From Actinomycetota bacterium (GTDB lineage: Bacteria > Actinomycetota > Thermoleophilia > Gaiellales > Gaiellaceae), in NCBI GenBank assembly GCA_019236545.1, contig JAFAIV010000367.1:1-15137 (forward strand): a stretch of 15,137 bases of DNA, read 5' to 3'. Position numbers and translations under genes: made by a program. Shown piece after piece: positions 6,239 to 12,646 of this stretch (position 1 is its first letter; each line of letters starts with the position of its first letter). The notes beneath the pieces are model-generated. The model ran no database searches. It saw only the letters and a list, made by a program, of their open reading frames with translations, and had not been told where the DNA came from.

Positions 6239-9200
6239 GTGGACGCAGGGCTTCCAGCCTCGGCCCGGACTCGCGCCCGCGCGCGTTCGGCCGCGCGCGC
6301 GCGTCTCGGGGCGCCCGTCGGGCTCGCGCTCGTGCGCCTGCGCGCCCACGCGGGGCGCACGCTGCTGGTCGGCCTCGGGATCGCCGCCGGCGCAGGAGTC
6401 CTCGCCGCGACGCTCGTCGGCGCGAAGGCGGTGCAGGATCGCGCAGTGCAGCAGGCGCTCGCCGCGCTCCAGCCGTCGGACAGGTCGGTCCAGGCCGTCT
6501 GGAGCGGGGTGCCGGGGCAGTCCGACCTGCCGCTGTCGGGGCTCGACCGGGTCGCGCGGCGGTCGCTGCGGCTCGTCTCGGCGGACGCGCCGACGCGGGT
6601 GATCGTGTTCCGGCAGGCGACGTGGGGTGGGGCGTTCGTGAACCTCGGCGCGGTGGACGGGCTTGCGCGCTGGATCGTCCTGCGCTCGGGGCGGCTGCCG
6701 CGGCCGTGCACGCGCGAGGACTGCGAGCTCGTCCAGATCGGCGGCGCGCCCGTCGCGCCGAAGCTGCCGTTCCTCCACGTGGTCGGGCAGGCGGCGCTGA
6801 AGCCGGGCGCTCCGTTCCGCAGCTACTTCGGCGCGACGGTCGGCAAGCGGCCGCCGATCCTGCTCGCCGACGGCGTACGCGGCCTGGCGGCGACGCCCCT
6901 CCCGGACGCCGTGACGATCGCGCGGACGTACGGCTGGGTCGTCCCGCTCGCGCCGCGCTCGGTGCACGAGTGGCAGCTGGCGGCGATCGCCGGGCGGCTC
7001 GACGCGGCGGAGAACCGGCTTCAGTCGATCTCGGACATCTTCTCGCTCTCGGCGCCGACGGACACGTTCGACTCCGTGCGCGCCAGCACGCGCGTCGCGG
7101 GGCAGCGACTGCTCGTCCTCGGCGGCGACGCGGCCGTGCTCCTGCTCGGGTTCGCGGTGCTGGCGGCGGCTCGGCTGCGCCGGGAGCAGGAGGCGGTGCG
7201 GCGGCGGCTGACGTGGCTGGGCGCGACGAGGGCGCAGGTCGTGCTCGTGGCGGCGGTCGAGGTCGCCGGGTTGACGCTCGTCGCGGGGGCGATCGGCTTC
7301 GGCGCCGGGGCCGGGGCAGGGGCGCTGCTCGCGCGGCACCTCGGCTCGCCGGCGAGCCCGATCCTCGCGCACTCGCTCCTGACCTGGGGCGCGCTCGGCG
7401 CCGGGGCGGCGCTCGCGGTGGTGACGACGGCGGTGCTGCTCGCGGCGCTCGTCGTGCCGCCGCTCGCCTTCGGCGGGCTGCGCCTGACGATCGCGGACGT
7501 CGCAGCCCTCGGAGCGCTCGGAGCGGTGCTGCTCGCGCTCGCGCGCGGGAAGGCGGACGCGTCCTCGCTCACCGCCGGCGGCGGCACCGGCGTCGTGCTC
7601 CTGCTCCTGCCGGCGCTCGTCCTCTTCGTCCTCGCGGTCGCGGCGGCGCGGCTGCTGACGCCGCTGCTGCGCGGGCTGGAGTGGGCGGGCCGGCGCGGGC
7701 GGCCGTCGCTGCGGGCGGCGCTCCTCTCGCTCGCGCGGGCGCCGGGGCAGGTCGTCCTCTCGGTCGCGTTCTTCGTCGTCAGCGTCGGCGTCGCGCTGTT
7801 CGCGGTCGCGTACCGGGCGACGCTCGTGAACGGGGAGGCCGAGCAGGCGCGCTACGCGGTGCCGGCGCCGTACGTCCTCCAGGAGGACCTGGCGAAGCTC
7901 GTCACCGTCCAGCAGGTCGGCGGGCTGTCGGCTCTCGGGCGGGCCGCGCCGGTCGTGCGCGACTCCGGCTACGTGACCGGCAACGGCGGGCGCGGGTTCA
8001 CGCTGCTCGCGCTGCCGCCCGCGGCGCTCGCGGGGATCGACGGCTGGCGCTCCGACTTCTCCTCGCAGAGCCCGGCCGTCCTCGCGCGGCTGCTGCGGCC
8101 GACGGTGACGCCCGAGCTGCGTGGCTTCGCGCTCGCCGTGGGAGCGCGGCGCTTCACGCTGCCGCTCGAGATCACGGGCGACAAGCTCGGGATCACGCTC
8201 GTCGTCCTCGACCGTCGCGGCGACTTCAGCGACCTCTCCTTCGGCGAGCTCGGCCCGGGCCGGCACGCGCCGACGGTCGCGGTGCCGCCCGCGGCGCGTG
8301 GCGGCCGGGTCGTCGCGGTGCGGCTCTCGTTCCCGCTCTACGCGGCCTTCGCCGCGAACCACCGCGACAGCGGCACGAGCCTCGCCGTGAACGACAGCGC
8401 GACCGGGACGATCCGGCTCGGCGGCCGCTTCGCCGCGTGGGAGGGGCACGGCGGCGTCCACGCGGCGGGCGGCGGGACGTTCCGCTACCTCCTCAATCGC
8501 GCCGCCGACTCGATCCTCCGCCCGCACGAGCCGCTCGAGGGCGACGCGGTGCCGGTCGTCGCCACGCCCGGCGTCGGCCGCGTCGGCGACACGGTGCCGC
8601 TGAACGTCGGCGGGACGGTGATCCCCGGCGAGATCGTGGCGACGACGCGCTACGTGCCGTCGGTCTCGGGCGACGCGGTCGTCGCCGACCTCGGCACCTG
8701 GCTCGAGGCCGCGAACACCGCCGACCCCGGCTCGACCGCGCCGGAGGAGGTCTGGCTGCACCCGAAGCCCGGGGCGGCGGCCCGCCTCGCGCAGCCGCCG
8801 TACGACTCGCTCGTCGTCACGTCGCAGCGCGCCACCGCCGCCGCGCTCCGCGCAGACCCGCTCGCGCGCGGCTCGGTGACGCTGCTGCTCGCGACCGCGC
8901 TCGTCGCCCTCGCGCTCGCGGCGGTCGGGATCGTCCTCACCGTCGTCGGCGACCTCGAGGACGAGGGCGGCGTCCTGCTCGACCTGTCCGCGCTCGGGAT
9001 GCCGCCGGCCGCGCTCCGCCGCCACGTCCTCATCCGCGCCGGCATCGTCGCAGCGGTCGGGATCGGGCTCGGCGTCGCCGCCGGCGCGATCGTCGGCGGT
9101 CTCGTCGTCTCCGTCGTCACCGTCACCGCGGGCGCCGCCGACGCGCTGCCGCCCCTCGCCCTCGTCTTCGACTGGCCGGTCGTCCTCGCCGCGCTGGCCG

Positions 9201-9256
9201 CCGTCCTCGTCGTGGCCGCCGTCCCGTCGCTCGTCGTCCTGCGGAGGCTGCGGTGA
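6239..9256 (+). CDS. large FtsX-type ABC transporter permease with duplicated architecture
   Basis: About 1005 residues. Ten membrane segments are visible: one near 42-62, three at about 292-315, 334-362 and 380-408, two at 419-437 and 451-475, one at 504-525, and three at 879-902, 932-960 and 979-1000. Two large external domains (about 63-290 and 526-876) each sit between a single helix and a three-helix FtsX block, i.e. two MacB/FtsX-like halves joined by two extra helices. A ten-helix layout is known for YbbP-like members. Such proteins extrude lipids, peptides or drugs, or act as mechanotransmission devices; the substrate here is unknown. The start is uncertain: GTG 6239 is used, but TTG 6212 and GTG 6332 are in frame and none has a clear Shine-Dalgarno. 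Its stop overlaps the ATPase start as GTGA. Confidence 0.88.
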   Translation: MDAGLPASARTRARARSAARARLGAPVGLALVRLRAHAGRTLLVGLGIAAGAGVLAATLVGAKAVQDRAVQQALAALQPSDRSVQAVWSGVPGQSDLPLSGLDRVARRSLRLVSADAPTRVIVFRQATWGGAFVNLGAVDGLARWIVLRSGRLPRPCTREDCELVQIGGAPVAPKLPFLHVVGQAALKPGAPFRSYFGATVGKRPPILLADGVRGLAATPLPDAVTIARTYGWVVPLAPRSVHEWQLAAIAGRLDAAENRLQSISDIFSLSAPTDTFDSVRASTRVAGQRLLVLGGDAAVLLLGFAVLAAARLRREQEAVRRRLTWLGATRAQVVLVAAVEVAGLTLVAGAIGFGAGAGAGALLARHLGSPASPILAHSLLTWGALGAGAALAVVTTAVLLAALVVPPLAFGGLRLTIADVAALGALGAVLLALARGKADASSLTAGGGTGVVLLLLPALVLFVLAVAAARLLTPLLRGLEWAGRRGRPSLRAALLSLARAPGQVVLSVAFFVVSVGVALFAVAYRATLVNGEAEQARYAVPAPYVLQEDLAKLVTVQQVGGLSALGRAAPVVRDSGYVTGNGGRGFTLLALPPAALAGIDGWRSDFSSQSPAVLARLLRPTVTPELRGFALAVGARRFTLPLEITGDKLGITLVVLDRRGDFSDLSFGELGPGRHAPTVAVPPAARGGRVVAVRLSFPLYAAFAANHRDSGTSLAVNDSATGTIRLGGRFAAWEGHGGVHAAGGGTFRYLLNRAADSILRPHEPLEGDAVPVVATPGVGRVGDTVPLNVGGTVIPGEIVATTRYVPSVSGDAVVADLGTWLEAANTADPGSTAPEEVWLHPKPGAAARLAQPPYDSLVVTSQRATAAALRADPLARGSVTLLLATALVALALAAVGIVLTVVGDLEDEGGVLLDLSALGMPPAALRRHVLIRAGIVAAVGIGLGVAAGAIVGGLVVSVVTVTAGAADALPPLALVFDWPVVLAALAAVLVVAAVPSLVVLRRLR

Positions 9257-10731
9257 GCGCGGCGGCGGTCGAGGCGCGCGACCTCTTCCGGCTCTACGAG
9301 TCGTCGGTCGCGCTGCGCGGGCTCTCGCTCGACGTGGCGCAGGGGGAGCTGCTGGTCGTCTTCGGCCCGAGCGGCTCCGGGAAGACGACCCTGCTGCGGA
9401 TCCTCGCCGGCCTCGACCGGCCCTCCGCGGGCACGGTGACGGTCTTCGGCCGCGACCTCCGGACGCTGCGCGGGCGCGCCCTCGGCGAGTACCGCCGCCG
9501 GACGCTCGGCTACGCCGACCAGCACTACGACCGCGCGCTCGCCCCGGAGCTCTCCGCGCGCGCCTTCCTCTCGCTGCGTCTCGGCCTCGCCGGCGTCGGC
9601 CGCCGCGAGCGCGAGGCGGAGGCCGACCGGCTGCTCGAGCGCGTCGGCCTGCGCGACCGAGCCGACGCGCCCCCCTCCGAGCTCTCCGGCGGCCAGCAGC
9701 AGCGCGGCGCCCTCTGCGCGGCGCTCGCGCACCGGCCGCGCCTCTTCATCGCCGACGAGCCGACCGGCGAGCTCGACGCGGCCAACGCATCGCAGGTCTA
9801 CACGCTGATCCGCGACCTCGCGCGCGAGGCGGGCGCGACGACGATCCTCGTCAGCCACGACGCCCGCTCCGCCGACGTCGCCGACCGCGTCCTCCAGATC
9901 CGCGACGGCCGCGTCAGCAGCGAGGTCTCCGGCGGCGTGACGCAGAGCGTCGTCAACCGCGGCGGCTGGCTGCGGCTGCCCGAGGAGCTCCTCGGCGGCG
10001 CGGAGCGCGCTCGGATCGCCGGCGGCGTGGGGGAGATCAGCGTCAGCGTCGAGCCGCGCGACGACCGGCCCGAGGAGGAGCCGCTCCCGCCCGCCGAGCC
10101 GGGCCCGGTCGTGGCCGAGGTCGAGGGGCTGGAGATGCGCTACCGCGCCGTCGAGGTCTTCGACGGCCTCGGCCTGCGCCTGCCCGCGGGCGCGCTCACC
10201 GTGATCACCGGGCCGTCCGGCACCGGCAAGTCGACGCTGCTGCACCTCCTCGCCGGGCTGCGCCTCCCGACCGCCGGGGACGTCCGCGTGCTCGGACATG
10301 CGCTCGAGCGCCTCGACGCGACCGAACGAGCCGCGATCCGCCGGGAGAGCGTCGGCCTCGTCGCGCAGGGCGCCGAGCTCGTCCCGTTCCTGACCGCGCG
10401 CGAGACCGTCGAGCTCGCGCTCGCGCTGCGCGGGGTCGAAGGCGACGCCGGCGCCGCCCTCGCCGAGGTCGGCCTCGCCCAGCTCGCCGATCAGCGCGTG
10501 GCGCGGCTCTCCTCGGGCGAGCGTCAGCGCGTCGCGGTCGCACGCGCGCTCGCCGCGCGGCCGAAGCTCCTGCTCGCGGACGAGCCGACGGCGCGCCTCG
10601 ACGAGGCGAACGCCCGCGCCGTCGCCCGCCTGCTCCGCCGGCTCGCTCGCAGCTCGGGCGCAGCCGTCGCCGTCGCCTCGCACGACCCGCTCGTGATCGA
10701 GCAGGCCGACGCGACGGTCGCGCTCGGCTGA
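9253..10731 (+). CDS. ABC transporter ATP-binding protein with two fused nucleotide-binding domains
   Basis: Cytoplasmic ATPase of 492 residues made of two LolD/MacB-type domains in tandem. Domain 1: Walker A 'GPSGSGKTT' 38-46, Q-loop Q90, signature 'LSGGQ' 144-148, Walker B 'LFIADE' 164-169, H-loop H202. Domain 2: Walker A 'GPSGTGKST' 320-328, Q-loop Q372, slightly altered signature 'LSSGE' 419-423, Walker B 'LLLADE' 439-444, H477. All catalytic residues are present in both, so both sites look competent. The linker (about 222-285) holds 'VNRGGWLRLPEELL' and a following strand, then an acidic, proline-rich stretch. The GTG start overlaps the permease stop by four bases (GTGA), so the two subunits are translationally coupled and surely form one transporter. 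A single polypeptide with two domains would match the permease's two FtsX halves. Confidence 0.95.
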   Translation: MSAAAVEARDLFRLYESSVALRGLSLDVAQGELLVVFGPSGSGKTTLLRILAGLDRPSAGTVTVFGRDLRTLRGRALGEYRRRTLGYADQHYDRALAPELSARAFLSLRLGLAGVGRREREAEADRLLERVGLRDRADAPPSELSGGQQQRGALCAALAHRPRLFIADEPTGELDAANASQVYTLIRDLAREAGATTILVSHDARSADVADRVLQIRDGRVSSEVSGGVTQSVVNRGGWLRLPEELLGGAERARIAGGVGEISVSVEPRDDRPEEEPLPPAEPGPVVAEVEGLEMRYRAVEVFDGLGLRLPAGALTVITGPSGTGKSTLLHLLAGLRLPTAGDVRVLGHALERLDATERAAIRRESVGLVAQGAELVPFLTARETVELALALRGVEGDAGAALAEVGLAQLADQRVARLSSGERQRVAVARALAARPKLLLADEPTARLDEANARAVARLLRRLARSSGAAVAVASHDPLVIEQADATVALG

Positions 10732-10776
10732 CGGTTCCGATGTTCGATCTCCGGCCTCTTGGGCCATGACGGAGCA

Positions 10777-11052
10777 ATGGCCCCGGAAGCGATTCACGTC
10801 GACGTCTTCGGCGCCGTCGTGCGCCTGCCCCGCGACCTCGTGGGCGAGTTGCGCTCCGCGGCCGCCGCGCGCGCCGGCGTCTCGTCCCGCCACCGCGACC
10901 TCTCCCTCGTCCTCGATCGCGCCCTCGACTCCGGCTCGGCGACCCTCACCCACGGCGACCTTCGCGCGCTGACGGCGATCCGCGAGGAGGAGCCGACGCT
11001 GGCCGACGCGGTCGACGAGCTGCGGGAGGCGGCGCGCCGCCAGGCGGGCTAG
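10777..11052 (+). CDS. small protein of unknown function
   Basis: 91 residues, not recognised. The N-terminal part is strand-like ('AIHVDVFGAVVRLPRDLV'). A basic helical middle follows ('LRSAAAARAGVSSRHRDLS'), and the C-terminus is an acidic helix ('EEEPTLADAVDELREAARR'). No signal peptide, membrane segment or cysteine is present. ATG 10777 is chosen over an in-frame TTG at 10759; GGAG lies only two bases ahead, so the start is uncertain. It follows the ATPase by 45 bases on the same strand and may be its last operon member. Its stop shares the four bases CTAG with the stop of the convergent gene. The size and charge pattern would suit a small regulatory or antitoxin-like protein, but there is no direct evidence for either. 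Confidence 0.68.
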   Translation: MAPEAIHVDVFGAVVRLPRDLVGELRSAAAARAGVSSRHRDLSLVLDRALDSGSATLTHGDLRALTAIREEEPTLADAVDELREAARRQAG

Positions 11053-11579
11053 GCGGCCGGCCGCAGCGTGTCGCGCGCGGCCTGCACGATCTCCTCGCGC
11101 GTCCGGCACTCCACCAGGCGGACCGGGACGCCGTAGCGCCCGAGCCCGTCGGCGATCTCGCCGGACCGGCCGCCGGGCAGCGCCGGGACGATCAGCTCCG
11201 CCGGGTACGCCAGTGCCGCGCGGTAGCCGCGCTCGCACTCGACGACGTCGCCCCAGAGGCGGACGCGGCCGAGGACGTGGAGGTGCGCCCGCCGCGGCGC
11301 GATCCTCGGGTGCCAAAGGTACGCCGCCGCCTGCTCGATACGGGCGCCGTAGACGCCGCACTCGCAGTGCTCGCCCGGCGCCGCGTGCGCCTGCCGGAAG
11401 CGCCCGAAGCGGTCGAGCCAGGAGCGCCTGTTACACCGGGCCTCGACCGCCGCGTTCGGCTTCCAGACCTCCTCGAAGAAGAGGCTCGAGAGGCGCGGGC
11501 CGTCGGGCCCCGAGACGACGCGCCACGTCCGCCACGCCTCGAGCGGCTCGGCGTAGTCGGGCGCGGCGAGGTCGCTCAC
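11049..11579 (-). CDS. uncharacterised protein with CxCG motif
   Basis: 176 residues without signal peptide or membrane segment. It starts with a Trp-rich stretch ('EAWRTWRVV'). It then has C49, H65 and 'HCECGVYGAR' (C72, C74), which together could bind a metal. Next come strand-like 'HVLGRVRLWGDVVE', 'YRAALAYPAELIVP' and a C-terminal helix. I know this overall pattern (W-x-W, Cys, then CxCG[IV]Y and a 'GRV.LWG.VVE...GYRA..AYP' block) only as an unnamed bacterial family; no function can be given. The GTG start overlaps the stop of a 38-codon ORF as GTGA and has GGAGAAGG seven bases ahead, which firmly supports both start and translation. Metal binding is an inference from residue spacing. Confidence 0.82.
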   Translation of the reverse strand: MSDLAAPDYAEPLEAWRTWRVVSGPDGPRLSSLFFEEVWKPNAAVEARCNRRSWLDRFGRFRQAHAAPGEHCECGVYGARIEQAAAYLWHPRIAPRRAHLHVLGRVRLWGDVVECERGYRAALAYPAELIVPALPGGRSGEIADGLGRYGVPVRLVECRTREEIVQAARDTLRPAA

Positions 11580-11692
11580 GTTGGCGCCTTCTCCGGCGGC
11601 GTCGGCTCCTTCGGCACGGGCCGGTCCGGGGCGGGCACAGGCTCTCGGATCGGCTCGACCCGGCGCACCCGCAGCGGCTTCCCGACGTCCAT
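11576..11692 (-). CDS. 38-residue proline-rich small protein
   Basis: A short ORF from ATG 11692 to the TGA at 11576-11578. It opens 'MDVGKPLRVRRVEPIREPVP' and continues with charged proline-rich repeats; 11 of 38 residues are proline. The basic N-terminal part resembles a short linear docking motif rather than a fold. Its stop overlaps the start of the CxCG protein as GTGA, the same junction used between confirmed genes elsewhere in the window, and the downstream gene's Shine-Dalgarno lies inside it. The start has only a weak GGCGG upstream. It may be a partner peptide or a coupling ORF that allows translation of the next gene. Function unknown. Confidence 0.6.
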   Translation of the reverse strand: MDVGKPLRVRRVEPIREPVPAPDRPVPKEPTPPEKAPT

Positions 11693-11729
11693 GCCGGGCT
11701 GATTGCCGCCTAGAGGCAGGGCGAAACGG

Positions 11730-12581
11730 TCAGCCCTGGCGGCACTGCGGGTCGCCGAACGAGCGCTCGGTCTCGTTCAGGCGGTGGTCGAGCTGGCGGC
11801 TGTACCCGCCGGGTGCGCTCCCCTCCCAGCGGACGATCGGCGTCACGCCCGGCCCGAGCACGGTGATGCGGTACGAGCGGCCGACGCCGCTCGGGTGGCT
11901 CCCGTGCGGGTAGAAGCCGTAACAGAACGTCCCCCACGGGTCGTGCGTCAGGAAGCCGTTCTCGCGGCGCCAGCCGGCGCCGTACCGCGAGTCGAGCGTG
12001 TCGACGTAGACGTTGCGGCCGTACGAGTCCAGCGGGTTGCCCTGCCGGGTCGCGTGGAACCCGTAGACCGGCGAGTCCTCGTAGGTGAAGCGGCCGAAGA
12101 GGTGCTGGAACTCGCCGCCGTACGACCAGTCGAGCCACACCTGGAGCACCGGCAGCCGCCCCGTCCAGTGCGACGCCTGGAGCTCGTACGGCGCCTGCGT
12201 CCCGCCGTAGTTCGGCAGCAGCCGCTGCCACGACTGGAGTGCCCAGTAGCTCCCGTCCGGAGCTCGGCAGGCGGAGACGAGGAGCGGCAGCGGCGGCCCG
12301 TCGTAGGGGAGGCACGTCCCGCCGGGGAGCCGCCCGACGCCGTAGCGCACCTGGAACGCGACCTGCGCGGTGCCCGGCGTCGGCCGGCGCGCGTCGATCG
12401 CGCCCCAGAGGACGGCGTGGCGCGCCTCGCCGCGGCTGGAGTAGTCGACGACCGCCTTCCCGTCGAGAATGCGCAGCGTGACGGCGCTCGCGTCGCGGTC
12501 GACGAGGAACGACGCGCCCGCGGCCGGCACCAGCGTGAGGGCAGCGGTGACCGCTGCGAGAATGGCGGGGGCGGCCTTCAC
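11730..12581 (-). CDS. secreted protein of unknown function with four cysteines
   Basis: 283 residues. A signal peptide (about 1-24) begins 'VKAAPAILAAVTAALTLVPA' and ends in 'AGA' before the likely cleavage site. The mature protein is rich in Trp, Tyr and Gly, with no further membrane segment and four cysteines (C90, C105, C220, C280) that could form two disulfides. Aromatic stretches such as 'GSYWALQSWQRLLPNYGG' and 'VLQVWLDWSYGGEFQHLFG' suggest a beta-rich extracellular fold. No catalytic signature is recognised. GTG 12581 is chosen because it directly precedes the signal peptide; the frame remains open further upstream, but that overlaps the divergent gltX and is not protein-like. There is no good Shine-Dalgarno. 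A TTATAA 13 bases upstream may be a -10 element, giving a very short leader. Two small minus-strand genes follow closely. Confidence 0.85.
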   Translation of the reverse strand: MKAAPAILAAVTAALTLVPAAGASFLVDRDASAVTLRILDGKAVVDYSSRGEARHAVLWGAIDARRPTPGTAQVAFQVRYGVGRLPGGTCLPYDGPPLPLLVSACRAPDGSYWALQSWQRLLPNYGGTQAPYELQASHWTGRLPVLQVWLDWSYGGEFQHLFGRFTYEDSPVYGFHATRQGNPLDSYGRNVYVDTLDSRYGAGWRRENGFLTHDPWGTFCYGFYPHGSHPSGVGRSYRITVLGPGVTPIVRWEGSAPGGYSRQLDHRLNETERSFGDPQCRQG

Positions 12582-12591
12582 GACGGGCCGG

Positions 12592-12646
12592 AGCTTATAA
12601 CGTTTTCCAGATATATGCGTAACTCTTTTGAGTAATGTTCGCGTAA
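12592..12646. promoter_or_regulatory. AT-rich divergent promoter island
   Basis: The only clearly AT-rich stretch in the window lies between the divergent secreted-protein gene and gltX, and reaches into the first codons of gltX. It holds TTATAA (12595-12600), a possible -10 for the minus-strand gene, and TATATG (12612-12617), a possible -10 for gltX. GCGTAA occurs twice (12617-12622 and 12641-12646), 24 bases apart. An imperfect inverted repeat with arms ACTC and GAGT around TTTT (12622-12633) spans the gltX TTG start. No convincing -35 is seen on either side. Promoter function fits its position; the element details are tentative. Confidence 0.55.

Noticed and set aside
6143..9025. 960-codon open frame on the minus strand opposite the FtsX-type permease
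   Set aside because: Its translation is almost all Arg, Glu, Asp, Ala and Gln with no domain-like pattern. It is an antisense shadow caused by high GC; the plus strand has membrane segments and a coupled ATPase.
10752..10766. GGCC-TCTTG-GGCC hairpin after the ATPase gene, considered as a terminator
   Set aside because: Only four base pairs and no following T-run.
11053..11064. GCGGCCGGCCGC palindrome near the convergent stops, considered as a terminator
   Set aside because: It has no loop and no T-run and lies inside the last codons of the CxCG gene; such palindromes are common in GC-rich DNA.
8650..11361. 903-codon open frame on the minus strand across the ATPase gene
   Set aside because: Low-complexity charged translation opposite a gene with complete Walker and signature motifs; a shadow.
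11703..12635. 310-codon plus-strand frame opposite the secreted protein gene
   Set aside because: Low-complexity Val/Arg/Glu/Pro translation without any recognisable motif, while the opposite strand has a signal peptide and four cysteines.
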